Source: Plutella xylostella (Eukaryota > Arthropoda > Insecta > Lepidoptera > Plutellidae). From it: a DNA stretch of 64,000 nt. Below the pieces are notes generated by a model, which worked only from the letters and a program-made list of their open reading frames with translations, did no database searches and was not told the DNA's origin. The first letter of the stretch is position 1; each line of letters begins with the position of its first letter. Positions 8,808 through 20,384 of the stretch are shown here, one piece after another. The DNA is taken from positions 6,527,501 to 6,591,500 of the forward strand of contig NC_064011.1 in the NCBI RefSeq assembly GCF_932276165.1. The letters are read 5' to 3'. The translations under genes and the position numbers were made by a program.

Positions 8808-9995
8808 CTAGCTCTTGCGATGGATCACTTCGGTAACTGACCCGCGGCGCAAGCTATGGGAGAAGCCAGCTTTGAAATTGCGAGATAAAAAAGAGAGGAG
8901 TTATAAGTTTAACGAGTAAGTATGTGTATCTATTCATCTGTGTATCTCTCTCTGTGTGTGTGTGTGTATCTGCCTGTGGTAGCTGAACTGACTTTTGGTT
9001 TGTTTTTATGGGTCATAGGACTCATAGGTACAGTTCTCCCATATTAATAATGCGCATGCAAATCTTCGCAAACTGTCGTATTCCCGGAAACACCCGAATC
9101 ATTGAATCGTAAGAGCCTTAAACAAAGCACTTGCATTTTGATCCTTGTTCGAAAGAAATAGTAGTCAATATCATCTGACACATAATCGAAAACAATTTGG
9201 GCGGTCGGTGGCTGTCACCGATCAGTCAAAGGTCTCAAGGTCAAGATCAGTATTACTTTTGTGGAATTATAAAGAGCTGCAATTACACATCGTTCTTGTT
9301 ATTTTTTTCAAATGTGAATTTAATTTCAACTTTAATTATTTTTGACGACGCCATATTATGAGGCACATTTAAGAATAAAATATACGTCACATTGATAGAC
9401 TTCACTTTGCCAATAAAGCCACACCCAAAAGACCAAGTTTGTAATTGTAATATTATTGTGAATGATCAGCGCTGTAAATACTTTTGAACTGAGATTTTAA
9501 TGTAAACCTGTGTTTGAAATCCATATTTCTTCTTCTAATATAAACCTTGTGTTATTCAAACCTTATTTCATCCATATTAACACCAGCTTGAGTAAGACAT
9601 TTGAAAAGTACTGTAACATTTTCGAAGTAAATTTTAATATTATGATAATATTATGAATTATCGACTCAAATTTCGTTACTGATAAATCAATATCTCTTTT
9701 AGCACCAAACGCATAAATCTAAAAAAATGCATGAAGAAAATGCACTTAACGACTCTAAATACATATCGTTTTCTGGCGCTCGGGAAATACGACCGTTGTC
9801 GAACAATGGCGAATATTTCTATGCGCATTATCAATTTTGGGGAACTGTAATGTTTTACCCAGAGTAATTTTAGCCATATTTTATTTAGCCCCTCGTAAGT
9901 TATGCGACTTTTATTGTTGAACATCTAGTTTATTAACGTTGGTATTTAATCAGCTAAGGTAAAGTTAAATATTTTGTCAGCAGTAATTATTCAGA
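8808..9995. other. Long AT-rich stretch without recognised genes
   Basis: The stretch holds a short GT-rich run near 8950 and only scattered small frames lacking family resemblance or codon bias. I see no TE ends. Confidence 0.5.
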
Positions 9996-10231
9996 ATAAT
10001 AATAATAATATGTGGGCAGAGCTTGTGTTATGGGTATCGGACAGCTGATATACACAAATAGATAGATAGATACTTAGATATTAAATATAGGTTACCTTTT
10101 TAAATATTAACAGCCAAGACCCGAGTACAAATATCTGTTTCTAAACAAATATCTGCCCCAGCCGGGAATCGAACTCGGGACCTTCGGCATAGCAGTCAGG
10201 GCCACTAACCACTACACCATTCGGCCGTCTG
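9996..10231 (-). repeat. tRNA-derived SINE family A, tail i
   Basis: The minus-strand head contains TGGTGTAGTGGTTAG and GAGTTCGATTCCCGGCTG. It continues through the CAGATATTTGTT block and the CAGCTGTCCGATACCC block to an (ATT)n tail at about 9993-10010. Part of the usual tail is deleted. Confidence 0.85.
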
Positions 10232-10483
10232 AATAAAGAGCAGAGTTGCCTCCAGTCACCTTACTATACCACTTTTGCAATTGCCTGTATACGTCTTTCT
10301 GACTGGGCAATCTTTTCCTCACGGTTCTGTTAGATAAATATGATAAGAAAAGATAAATATAATAGATTTTGCTAACCTAGACAAGTTGAAGGTCCAGGAC
10401 TCAGCGTGGATGCCCCCTCGAAGATGAAATCCGAAGAAATCTTGATTTTCACTAACAAAATTCACTTTGTCTGTTTATAATAA

Positions 10484-10665
10484 TTATCATCATCATCATC
10501 ATCATCATCAGCCTATAGCAGTCCACTGCTGGACGTAGTCCTCTCCCAAAGCACGCCACTGGATGCGATCTATAGCTTGCCGCATCCAATCACCACCAGC
10601 AACCTTTCGCAAGTGGTCACCCCATCTAGGCGGAGGGCGTCCTACACTACGTTTGCCTAGTCGCG
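10484..10665 (-). pseudogene. RTE-clade LINE, 3' end with (TGA)n tail
   Basis: The minus strand encodes SVGRPPPRWGDHLRKVAG, then WMRQAIDRIQWRALGEDYVQ and a stop, and then repeated ATG/TGA (10484-10510 on the plus strand as ATC repeats). GRPxxRWxDxLRxVAG...WMRxAxDRxxWRxLGExxVQQW is the C-terminal signature of RTE-type reverse transcriptases. Only this end is present, a typical 5' truncation. Similar ends lie at 16290-16540 and 16926-17050. Confidence 0.8.
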
Positions 10666-11351
10666 GTCTCCACTCCAGAACACGTTTACTCCAGAACTTG
10701 TCACTTGTGCCTCCGCCGAAAACTGCACAACTTGCCTCGCTCAGTTTTTGTTCTGTTCTCGTTGTTTTGTTCTCGTTTTGTTTTGTTCTCGTGTGGTTTT
10801 GTTGTCGGTGGCGTCGCGGCGCCGCTGCATTAGACGCCAGTTCTGGGGTCCTTTGTTTTGTGTTTCATTTTGTATGAATACGGGTTTGAATTGGCCCTGA
10901 ATAGAAATTTCTAGAAGAGAGTAGTCGAGGTTTTTGCAAATTCATTTTCACATTATGGATGCAATGCGAGATAGATATTTTTGATATTTATTTATTGATT
11001 AGTCTATAGTTACGTAGTACGTTTATTTCTTTATGGGGTGTGGGAATGTATCGAATCTCTGCCTGAAAATATGACTGGTAAGATTAGAATGGCACCAATT
11101 TTTATTAGAGTCTCGAATAACCCAAGTATATGTATTTTTTCCAACATTGCCAAGCTATCAAATGCTATAGACAAACAGATAGACAATAATCACTGAAACT
11201 TATAACATCAATTAAATTCTTATCAACGAAACAAAACTTGCATCCTACGGAACCACCGTCTATTGTTTTGTTCTCTCTTGTCCAAGTTTGCTCTCTTTTG
11301 TTCTTCTGTTTCCAGTTTTAACGTGAGTTGCCACTTGTTTTTATTAAAGAA
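10666..11351. other. Stretch with no recognised gene
   Basis: Low-complexity TTTTGTTCTCG repeats near 10745-10800 give a long but biased frame. The remainder is AT-rich without recognisable content. Confidence 0.45.
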
Positions 11352-11497
11352 TTGTGACGAGTACTTTAATACGAACTAGATGGAGTGTCGGTGCAAGAAA
11401 CGCCTCGGCAAATAACACCCCATTTCTAACACTAAGCTCTTATTACTATATAACCTATGTGACACACCATCTCGGACGTATATTAATATCGATTCAG
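11352..11497 (+). mobile_element. MITE family M2, short copy
   Basis: The left end TACGAACTAGATGGAGTGTC and the right end GACACACCATCTCGGACGTA are imperfect inverses of each other. The shared interior words AAACGCCTCGGCAAATAACA and CTAAGCTCTTATT confirm the family. This copy has lost most of its middle. Confidence 0.75.
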
Positions 11498-11889
11498 AAG
11501 GCGAAAATTTTAAATTTAGAGACGTCAAAACCTTAATTTCTTTGTTTAAAATTCGACTCTATGATTGTTTCCGTAAATGTCATTTTATGCTGGCATTTTT
11601 TTTAGTTTGACAGCGTTAAAATTAGAATTTCTGCCTTCAGAATCAACAGTATTGTTAATCTAAAAGTGGTGAAACTAGGTTATCTGTGTGCTTAGAACCG
11701 ATAATTATAAAATAGTTTACTGAGAAACTTTTAATTTTAATATTTTATAGTTCGGTAGTAAGTAATGAAACTGACTTTTACGGTCATTCTTTTGCAGTAA
11801 AAAAAAACTTCTTTGGAATGCTCTTCCCGAAAACATACAACACGCACCCTCTAAAGCCTCTAATGTATTATTCTGCAAACAATTATTGC

Positions 11890-11985
11890 TAAAGCTGGAG
11901 TCAGAGGTGACTCGCAAGCGAGCCACCCGCATTCCACTTTAGGTACATTTTGTATTCACTTGATATGTCCCCAGCCGCATTCTGA
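11890..11985 (+). repeat. Unclassified repeat R1, copy 2 (partial)
   Basis: GTCAGAGGTGACTCGCAAGC and CATTCCACTTTAGGTACATT parallel the corresponding words in the 8420 copy. Confidence 0.45.
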
Positions 11986-12231
11986 CATACCTAGGTCTTT
12001 TACTCTGATATTTTATGATACGTTACTTCACCACTGGAAAACTCTAGTCGGCCTCACATTCACTTATTTAAGAAACTCAAACAGTTGAATGCATGCACAC
12101 ATAGTGCTCGCTACTACCGCCACGGGTTACTTCAGCTTCACAAATAGCAAACGAAATCTGTTCTATTACCTACCCTACCCTACGTTTAAATACAACGAGG
12201 TATAAGCTTAGATACGATATAATATAGAAAC

Positions 12232-12234
<3 letters not shown>

Positions 12235-12262
<28 letters not shown>

Positions 12263-12263
12263 T
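12235..12263. repeat. (TTTA)n microsatellite
   Basis: About seven TTTA units in a row. Confidence 0.95.
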
Positions 12264-12468
12264 TATAAAAACAATAATGCTTAACAGCTATGGCCAACAC
12301 GCAATGGGAGCTAACGCGTGTGAATTTGCCGCTAGGGGCGCTGGTGTTGACTCAGGTCAAGTGACATTTTACTTTTCATACAGTTTGTTTGGCGGGCTTC
12401 GTGATAAATTATATTTTCGTTCATTTCCCTGTTGAAAAGTGATCTCTTTTCGCGAAATTATCGCAAAT

Positions 12469-12655
12469 ATGGATTATTTGTCGATGAATGTGCACGCTTT
12501 GCAGGAAAAGAGGCGCAAAAATAAGCGGTTTCAAAGAGCAGCTAATTCAGAGGTTAGTTTGTTTACTGTTTACAAACTTATTTTTTACGAAATGTATGCT
12601 TGTTTGCTTAGGTAACAGCTATGTTTTTTTCTTTTTACAGACACCAAGACTATGA
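12469..12655 (+). CDS. Possible two-exon short ORF inside the candidate transposon
   Basis: An ATG at 12469 opens 28 codons rich in Lys and Arg (EKRRKNKRFQRAAN), ending at a GAG|GTTAGT donor (exon 12469-12552). A pyrimidine-rich TTTTTTTCTTTTTACAG acceptor ends at 12640. After it only TPRL and a stop follow. The splice signals look good, but the 32-residue product matches nothing I know. It could be the first exon of a transposon gene whose remainder was deleted. Confidence 0.3.
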
Positions 12656-12741
12656 CCGTAACAGTAACTTGGTTGGAAACGTAGAGGACATCATCATACA
12701 ACAAAATTGAGTGGCCTTCAGAAACTTTGTATAGCAGTGTG

Positions 12742-13105
12742 AACACTAAAAACGAAATTCCAGATCTAGATATTGTCACCAATGAGTACTTTGGAATTTA
12801 TGTACAGTGTACATACCATCGCTCTTACGGTGAATGAAAACATCGTGATAAAACCTGCACATGTAGATTTTCGAACCCACCAACCTGCAAAGGACCAGCG
12901 TGGTAGAAAATGGTCCAAGCTTAGGAGTGGAGTTTAGACCTTAAGGCGATATGCACAAAGGCTCCATTCGAGTGAGCCAGGTGCAGGTAGTGACACCCCT
13001 ACAAATAATAGAATACTTAGTATACTCGTACTATACTACCATTATTTAGTTTCAACTAACAACTCAACCAGCATTCATTGTGTGGATTACTAATGTGTTA
13101 TATTT
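12742..13105 (+). repeat. SINE family B copy between 16-bp direct repeats
   Basis: Identical TTTGTATAGCAGTGTG lies at 12726-12741 and 13106-13121, as expected of a retroposon target duplication. The insert contains ACCATCGCTCTTACGGTGAA, AAAACATCGTGATAAAACCT and GGTCCAAGCTTAGGAGTGGA. These match, in order, the body of the complete family B SINE at 36340-36638. The tRNA-like head is missing or badly diverged. Confidence 0.7.
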
Positions 13106-13756
13106 TTTGTATAGCAGTGTGTTTTAAACGGAAAGGATAAATAAAAGTTAAATCAGTGTGTTATTATTTTATTTTTATTGTATTTATTAAATGCCTAATC
13201 CTTATTTACATTATGTTCTTTCTGAAATTGGTTATAATGATTTTCACAAACACGAGATTGTCGGATAATAATTATTTCACAAGCCACTGTTTTAGAACAG
13301 TTTTATCACTTGGTAACATTATGTCCTCCTTTTCTTTCCGAACATAACGGATCTGCACAACATTGCGGCACAGTAACTCGATATGATGATAGTTATTTTA
13401 TAATTAATAAGCTTATAAGGTTCAAGATTTAAAAACTTTATTTCGCGCCAATTTGATAAAGTCGCCTTTGATAAGTTTGACAGCTATGGTACCTCTTGAC
13501 CTCAGTTGACAGTGGCGCCAACTGGTGAGCAAAAAAACGGTAGTCTTCATTATTGCTAGGTAGTACAACAATTATGTATTTACAAAATATAATAGAATTT
13601 AGCATTCAACAAATACAATTAAAATTATACAAAAAGAAACATAAAATACAACATTTAAAAAAAAACAGAATTAAAAATCTATATAAATTGAGATCATTTT
13701 AAACAATAAATAACATAGGTATATCTAGGAACTAAGTACAACTTTACTTAGATAAA

Positions 13757-13870
13757 CAATATACGAACAACATGGAGTGCAGTGTAAAAGAAACGTCTTG
13801 ATCCCAATTCTACCATTGAGCTCATATTTTGATTCGTTCGGTTAGATGATTTGTGAATAATAATCATAAT
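13757..13870 (+). mobile_element. MITE family M2, left part
   Basis: AACAATATACGAACAACATG, AAAGAAACGTCTTGATC and TTCTACCATTGAGCTCATAT match the left half of the family. The right terminus is absent. Confidence 0.65.
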
Positions 13871-15160
13871 TCATATCTAAACACTAAATATTGCTTCGAA
13901 GATTTGTGACAACATGGCTGAGTCTTTGTAATTACGATATGATATGCGAATTTTGAGTCTAAACTCAGGGGCTAGTTTTATTGTAAGGTAGAGTGACCCA
14001 TCAGCCACCACGTCCCAAATAAGAATAGTTTTTACCAACTCGCCCGAAGAACTGGCGGGAAGTTTGTTCGCGAGTTCCTCCGAAGAAATACAGACGAGAA
14101 GCGATGAAAAGAGTTCCTTAGAATACGGTCAGGCATTGTGGGAAGCGGGTTTTTTGTTTCAGTCAGGGTATGGGTGGTTAAAGAAAAATTGGTTATTGTA
14201 AAGAGATAACTAGATACGATCATGGTATGATTTTTAAACCAATGTGGCAAGACAAAGGTGTTACTTTTCGTCTATTTGGGTAAAGTTACTCTCTAAAAAC
14301 TAACAACTCGTAGTAAATAGTAAAATCACGCCTTTGAAAAGTTACGTTAACGTCCGTTAGTCCGACAACGTTAACTTTGCAACGTTTAAATAACGTAGTT
14401 TCACGTTAAAAATCCCTGAAATGCAACACTAACTTTTGAGCTAACTATGCTTTTGAACGTCTTGAACGGTAAACAGTATATATAATCCAAAAAAATACTA
14501 AATGAAAATCTGTTCAACCGGGGGTTACTAAAATATGGGAGTATTCTCCAATTAATGAAGAAGAACCAGACGTCACTGCCAGGAATTACGAAGAATAATT
14601 TTATAGTTCCCCTATTAACTTTTAATACCGAATATTTAAATTTATTTCCGTTGCAAAGCTAACTTAGTAAAAAGTCTCAATAGCACAAGTTTAACTAAAA
14701 ACTAGAAAGCGCACATGTGCTCCCCGGGGTCGCAATCACCACAGATATTTTGAATTTGGAACAGAACAAAGACAATGGCGGCCGGATGTTAAAGTAAAGT
14801 AAAAAGCACACGTTTCCGGTTCCGGCGCTGATTGTGAAAAGAGTTTGTGTTGCCATGTGTCTTGTTATATATACTTACCACCTTGTTACTTTCATTGTAT
14901 TTTTATATGTGGGAAGAACCTAATGAAATAATAGATTAGATGGTACTTGTAGTGGTGTGGTCAGTACCAGATCTGTAAATTGCGAAAATCAAAAAGTTGG
15001 TTAAAATTACCACTTTTGCAACATCATGTAGCTATATTTTGTTTCAGGAGTTAGGTATTTAAACTGTGTCTATTTCTAGATGGCATTGAAGTAGAAACAG
15101 GCACGTGTATAAAGGTCGTCTGTCCTGGGGACAAAAAGGCGTCCCACGCCTATTTTATTT
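13871..15160. other. Gene-poor stretch
   Basis: AT-rich DNA. A partial end of the TACAGGGTGTTGCAAAA MITE family (CCACTTTTGCAACATCATGT) lies near 15009-15030. An ACAATGGCGGCCGGATG word near 14774 opens only a five-codon frame. Nothing else is recognisable. Confidence 0.45.
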
Positions 15161-15164
15161 ATTT

Positions 15165-16035
15165 ATTTTTATTTTAACACTTTATTGTACACAAAAAAAC
15201 ATAAATACATAACAATTTATAAACACAGTAAAAGCATACAATGGCGGGCTTATTGCCAAAAAGCAATTTCTTCCAGCCAACCTTTGTTGGTGGATAAAAG
15301 AGTTACTTACGAGCTATTAAGTTACAGGTACAACAACAGTTACAACAAAGAAAATTAAAAATTAAAAAAATTAAAACAGTACTAATATAATACAGCCTAC
15401 AATTCTTGTTGCTCAATCTTAAAAATACCTATACCTACTTAAAACATTAATACAAAATAAGCATATAAATAAATACCTACTAAGAAAAATACATAAGTAC
15501 CTACTTTAAAATATAATGAAAAATATATATAAAATATATACCTAATATTGTAATACATAAATAAATATATATATCTGCCAACCTAAGGTATTGAAATAGT
15601 GTTTCTTCACATTGATTTTAAAAGTAGCCAGCGATGGCGACAGTCGTACGCTCACTGGTAAGGAGTTCCATAGACTTGCAGCCTTCATAGCGAAAGAATC
15701 ACTGTAGGAGGCCGCATTGTGGTTGGGTATACTCAACAACTTGTTTTCTTGAGACCTCAACTCTCGACCATGGGAATGAGAGCACAAGAAAGAAAACTTG
15801 CACTTCAGGTATGCGGGAGATGAGGGGTTGTTTAGCACGTTATATAATAAACAAAGGATATGAGTATTCCGGCGAAGGCGAATAGGAAGCCACTTCAGTC
15901 GAGCACGGTACTCAGAAATGTGATCGTATTTACGTAATCCGAAAATAAAACGGATACATAAATTCTGGAGACGTTCGAGTTTGTTGAGTAGCTATTCAGT
16001 GAGGTCGAGATAGCTTACGTCAGCGTAATCAAGAA
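15165..16035 (-). pseudogene. CR1-group LINE, 5'-truncated, close relative of 49634-52576
   Basis: Conceptual minus-strand translation gives KLERLQNLCIRFIFGLRK, YDHISEYRARLKWLPIRL, RRNTHILCLLYNVLNN and SLWNSLPVSVRLSPS. This is nearly the same as the C-terminal 200 residues of the large LINE ORF2. At least one in-frame stop (within DLTE-stop-LLNKL, near 15990) marks it as dead. The 3' UTR has the same AAGAAATTGCTTTTTGGCAA-type element as its relatives and ends in A-rich sequence near 15165. Confidence 0.85.
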
Positions 16036-16289
16036 TATATTTTTCTAAGGTTTTTCATGTTTCCTGAATTAATAGTGAGAAAAAGACAAATTAGTGTTTT
16101 CAGGATATAAATGGTGCCATTCTTTTTTAATGTTTGGCCTTAAATACTACAGGGATACCTTGCTTAAATGAGTTGAGTAGACTTGCCTAAAAATATTTAT
16201 TTACCTACATCTAATTACTACATTTAAATTAATACAATGGTTTATGTTATAGGTACTTAGTAGTTTCTGTTCAAAAATATTAAGTACTT

Positions 16290-16540
16290 AAATCTTCATC
16301 ATCATCAGCCAATAATCATCCACTACTGGACAAAGGCCTCTCCCAAGGAGCGCCACAACACTCGGTCCTCGGACTTCCTCATCCAACCACTACCGGCTAC
16401 CCGCCTAAGGTCGTCGGTCCAGCGGGCAGGAGGGCGTCCCACGCTACCATCCCACCCCGCATAGCTCTCTCCATAGCACGCTGAGCGACTTTAAATTGGT
16501 GGACCAGTCCTACCGTCACGTCTCTGCACCATACTTAAAT
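16290..16540 (-). pseudogene. RTE-clade LINE 3' end, internally deleted
   Basis: The minus strand encodes HQFKVAQRAMERAM, then after a deletion SVGRPPARWTDDLRRVAG and WMRKSEDRVLWRSLGEAF, followed by a stop and a short TGATGATGATG tail. The missing stretch between RAM and SVG shows an internal deletion. Confidence 0.78.
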
Positions 16541-16898
16541 CTTAAATGTAACATATTATTGGAAATATTTACATAATACAATATATTTGCATTCTACACT
16601 CCACAAAAACGGCTGTGTCTTACGGAAAATTGCCATAACATTGATATTTTTAAATGAAGTGGACGCACTTGTGCGAATTTTTATACAAATAAATAGTGGA
16701 TGCGATGCGTCCGTTGCACACGATGCCGAAAGGTGGTCGCTTACCTTACATCACCTCTAGTCTCTATGCAAGAGTCGCACTACGCTACCCACAGTTCCCA
16801 CAGACATATTATATGACTAGATGTCACAAATGCACTCATTCTATTAGACCCGGGAGTTTCGAAATTTGTATAGGAATTATTATTTTGACACTGATGTT

Positions 16899-16925
16899 AG
16901 CTCTCTCTCTCTCTCTCTCTCTCTC
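16899..16925. repeat. (CT)n microsatellite at the tail of an RTE fragment
   Basis: A run of about 13 CT units directly borders the RTE 3' end that follows. It takes the place of the usual TGA repeat tail. Confidence 0.9.
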
Positions 16926-17050
16926 AGCCTTCCATAGTCCACTGTTGGACATAGGCCTCTCCTAACGATCGCCACCCCAAACGGTCACCCGCCATCTGCA
17001 TCCAGCGGCTTCCCGCTACCTTCCGCAGATCATCAGTCCGCCGATGTTAG
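16926..17050 (-). pseudogene. RTE-clade LINE 3' end fragment
   Basis: The minus strand encodes TDDLRKVAGSRWMQMAGDR and WRSLGEAYVQQWTMEG with a stop, the RTE C-terminal signature. It then runs into repeated GA. Confidence 0.75.
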
Positions 17051-17351
17051 CTGGACGGAAATAAATGTATGAACGTAGTGATTATTTTATGTTAAAAGAT
17101 TTTCAACCAAAATTTGATCATAATTATCAACCTTTCGGCACGCGCAGTATGTACACTTGAGGAATCTAGTGTCATATATGTCTGTGACACCACCGACAGC
17201 CACGTCTGGGATCCGAACCTGCGTCCGTCTAATTATGTAGAGCGACGCGTGCGCGGAATAATGCGAGGAGAGTAGGATTGGGGAGTGGTGGCGCTAGTGG
17301 GCAGATTTAAAATAAAACCTATTGAAATACCTATATTTAATAGAAAATTAA

Positions 17352-17400
17352 AGCCATGGTGGCTTAATGGATAAGACCTCAGGATGGCTTTTACCAAACG
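17352..17400 (+). repeat. Head of another tRNA-like SINE (possible)
   Basis: CATGGTGGCTTAATGGATAA resembles the A-box region of lepidopteran SINEs beginning with a GTGGTGGC-type head. A similar GTGGTGGCTCAACGGCTAAG lies at 18309. No B box follows in either, so both would be 3'-truncated. Confidence 0.35.
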
Positions 17401-17481
17401 CTGCTGGCAGACTTTTGAAAGGCGACTATTTACGTATTAGGAGCAGGCGACGTGTCGCAACGTATCTACTGCTGCCGCTCG

Positions 17482-17602
17482 CTACACGGGTTCGTTCCCG
17501 ACGTACAAAACATCACTATATCGTGATCCGACATAACTACGGCGCTGTGCAATACAACGTGCGTTAAATGAGTTTATCGACTTCGATAACGATCCCGTGT
17601 AG
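17482..17602. mobile_element. MITE with CTACACGGG terminal inverted repeats, copy 2
   Basis: The copy begins CTACACGGGTTCGTTCCCGA and ends with the inverse of CTACACGGGATCGTTATCGA. It is 121 bp, close in size to the 126-bp copy at 2701-2826. The middle differs between the two copies. Confidence 0.75.
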
Positions 17603-18034
17603 TTGCCACTGGTTTCTATGTATTTGTATGTTTCAAAGTTACTCAATACATTGGTCTGGCTACACGTCACTGATGTAATCTACTTCTATAGTTACATAAC
17701 TTATCTATTTTTTACCCGACTGCCGAAGGAGGAGGGTAATGTTTTTCAAGGCTATTAATGACTGCGTTATTGACCAGGCAACTGGACGTATCAGATGTAA
17801 TGTAATCCCTACTTGTATACAAAACTTCTCAACTTTTTCACATTCATTAATGACTGGACATCTAGTTCCCCCCAGCGCCGTGGTCCCACAAACCTCGGCC
17901 GGCCTGTGCTGCAATCACAGATAACGTCGCAGATCACGTGCACTCAGACTTTACCCGCTGTGGGGGGAGAGTCTGCTAGTTAGTGAACTAATTTTCACGA
18001 CATTAAATCCTAATCCTAACTATCCTAATAATAA

Positions 18035-18246
18035 TCCTAACTTAATATTATAAATGCGAAAGTAACTGTGTCTGTCTTTCTGTCTTTTACTCTTTCACGC
18101 CAAAACTACTGAACGGATTTGAATGAAATTTGGTATACATATGGTCTAGACCGTGAGAAAGAACATAGGATATTATTTTATTTTTTATCTCGGAATTCCC
18201 ACGGGAAAACTTTTTCAGGCGAAGCGATGCTCGCGGGAACAGCTAG
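18035..18246 (+). mobile_element. Non-autonomous Helitron, copy 2
   Basis: Starts TCCTAACTTAATATTATAAA and ends CGGGAACAGCTAG, followed by T. Just upstream, the word ATCCTAA recurs three times (from about 18007), as though several Helitron 5' ends were stacked. Confidence 0.85.
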
Positions 18247-18394
18247 TATTTAATAGATACATCAGCATTATTTTGTTCTAGTAAAATTGCTACTTCTAGC
18301 AAGGGAAACCGTGGTGGCTCAACGGCTAAGATCTTATCCTGTAATTTACGAGGCCGTGTGATTATATTTTAGTATGGACATCCATCCAAAGTTT

Positions 18395-18482
18395 CACTGA
18401 CAGAGATCGCTATAAGCGCCTTTAAGCTGTGGTGTAGGTATATTGTACAAATAAAGAGCCCTTCATCTATCTATCTACTTTG
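18395..18482 (+). repeat. CR1-group LINE 3' tail with (ATCT)n
   Basis: GAGATCGCTATAAGCGCCTT and TATTGTACAAATAAAGAGCC match the family's 3' UTR. The copy ends in repeated ATCT. Only the last 90 bp or so of the LINE are present. Confidence 0.65.
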
Positions 18483-18727
18483 TACATATAAGTAATCATA
18501 CTGTACCAATGAAATTACTTTCAATCATGAAATTAAAATGCGACTGCACCACAAATGACATGTTATACGGCTCGTAACCTATATATGAAGTGACAGGTAT
18601 GTGCAGTTGTGTGTATAGCTGCACCTGCAATAGCAGACGGGCCCCCGTCGCACGCGACAGAGAGGGATTTGGCAACGAATCTTAAATCTCAACTAATTCC
18701 ACCTCCACACCGCCACTGCAGTCCAAG

Positions 18728-19124
18728 GATGAACAATATACGGACTAGATGGAGTGTCAGTGCAAAAGAATCGTCTCAACAAAATACTTCTACCACTGAC
18801 TTATTTTGAATTAGTTCGGTTTGAAGATTTGTGCCTTAATACATTGGTGGGTACAATGCTGAACCTCTGTGGTAAACAGTAATAAGTCCAGAGTTTATTT
18901 TTTTACACTACTTGTGTAGTAATAGACCTTACTTATTTATAATTGTAGTGATTATTTTATGTTAAAAGATTTTCCTAAAAAGTGGACTTATTTATTACTG
19001 TTTAGCTATGTCATAAGGTTGAACTTAAAATAGTATGACAGTAAACGAAATTCTGACAGTTTTTGCTTTGCTTTAGTGTGTGACGCACCATCCTGTTCGC
19101 ATATTGTTCATCTTAGACTGCAGT
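18728..19124 (+). mobile_element. MITE family M2, best-preserved copy
   Basis: The left end GATGAACAATATACGGACTA continues into GATGGAGTGTCA. The inverse of the right end reads GATGAACAATATGCGAACAG and continues into GATGGTGCGTCA. Terminal inverted repeats of about 32 bp thus bound a 397-bp element without coding capacity. Related copies lie at 3828, 11352, 13757 and 42385. Confidence 0.82.
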
Positions 19125-20384
19125 CTCTTATTTCATTGGTTGCTGCTTTATGTGCAGAGAATCAAGAATGGCTCGAATCTGTATCAGATTTGCTGAGCAG
19201 ACTGCTTAGAGTGCTTACTGAACGGCACCTTTCTGATGCATTTTGAGTAGGGGCTTTCGTGAAATAAATACATTAGTTCACATAGATATTATTCAGGCTG
19301 TTCGGCATATACACTGACAAATAAAGAGAAGTCGATCTTTGTGCCGAACACTCTGTATAATTATGTAAAATAAATGTGTCAAATACCATGTTATACATTT
19401 TAAAATGGTATTTTTGAGGTTTTCAGCTATGCTTTTACAAATTTTCCATACGGTGCTGTGTCTTAAGTTTGCATTCGGTAGAAAAACTTGCAAAATGAAC
19501 AAGTTATTCATCATGGCCAACGTGTCTGGCTAGCCTTAGTACTTATACGTATAATGTCAGTAAAGACAGTATTTTAACTCCTTTGAAAGCCGCAGTCTTA
19601 AGAATAGCTGACTTGGAAAAAACCCTTAGGCATCGATGCTGGGTTCACATCGTCCACTTCACTTGAATGCTCGTCTACTTATGTATGTTATATCACAGAA
19701 TAATAACTAGTACCAGGTACAGAAGTCCATCTTCGCAATGGCTTTCAAAGAAATTATGACTCCCTCCCATAAGCAATAAGATCTAATTTAGATCGCGTTC
19801 CAGCCGCACACGTTTTTATTTACTTACCTACCAATTAATTTTTGAGGGAATATGCGCCTTATTTCACTGGACTACGGTGCATAATAAGTTATACGTGGTT
19901 ATACGCATTGAAAAAGAAGCCACCTTAGGGTTGCCTCAGCACCACAGACTACAACGTTTACTAAGCAACGGACTGACTTTGTAAAAAGAATGTCATGTTT
20001 TAAAACAAAATTAATTTGAATTTAGAATACAAAGCTATTCCAAACTTTTTTTCTATTGGAAACATAGAACAACGCGGACTCGGGTGTACCCTCGGGAAGC
20101 GTCATAGCGATCTTTCTTGATACATAAAAGTCTGCCAATTTTTGCGGGGGGAAATTTTACCGCTTACCATGATTATGTCTCATGGGACATATCATTATGA
20201 GTTTTAATTCCCAGCAATAAGGGTTACGTGAAGTGACATTTAATAATGAACACAGTGTCTTCATTCTTCTTGCCAATGGATGTAACAATTATCGATAAGT
20301 GTTATCGATGAATTCGAGAACATGGGTTAGAAATACTAATTTCAAATTAATTAGGTAAAGTTAAATTTAATTAGGAATGATTAA
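19125..20384. other. Gene-poor stretch
   Basis: AT-rich DNA with only short frames. No recognised element ends. Confidence 0.5.

Larger units (their letters stand above)
12330..13525. mobile_element. Candidate DNA transposon derivative, about 1.2 kb
   Basis: Near the left end, GGGGCGCTGGTGTTGACTCA runs on into GGTCAAG. The inverse of the right end reads TTGGCGCCACTGTCAACTGA and then GGTCAAG. The match is imperfect but long enough to suggest terminal inverted repeats. Inside lie a short intron-containing frame and a SINE flanked by direct repeats. Boundaries and superfamily are uncertain; the two ends could instead be independent fragments of one MITE family. Confidence 0.4.

Noticed and set aside
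10563..10877. 104-codon plus-strand frame
   Set aside because: It is the antisense of an RTE 3' end joined to low-complexity TTTTGTTCTCG repeats.
14032..14250. 72-codon minus-strand frame resembling a LINE C-terminus
   Set aside because: The resemblance is weak and rests on a few Arg/Asn-rich residues; no LINE 3' tail follows.
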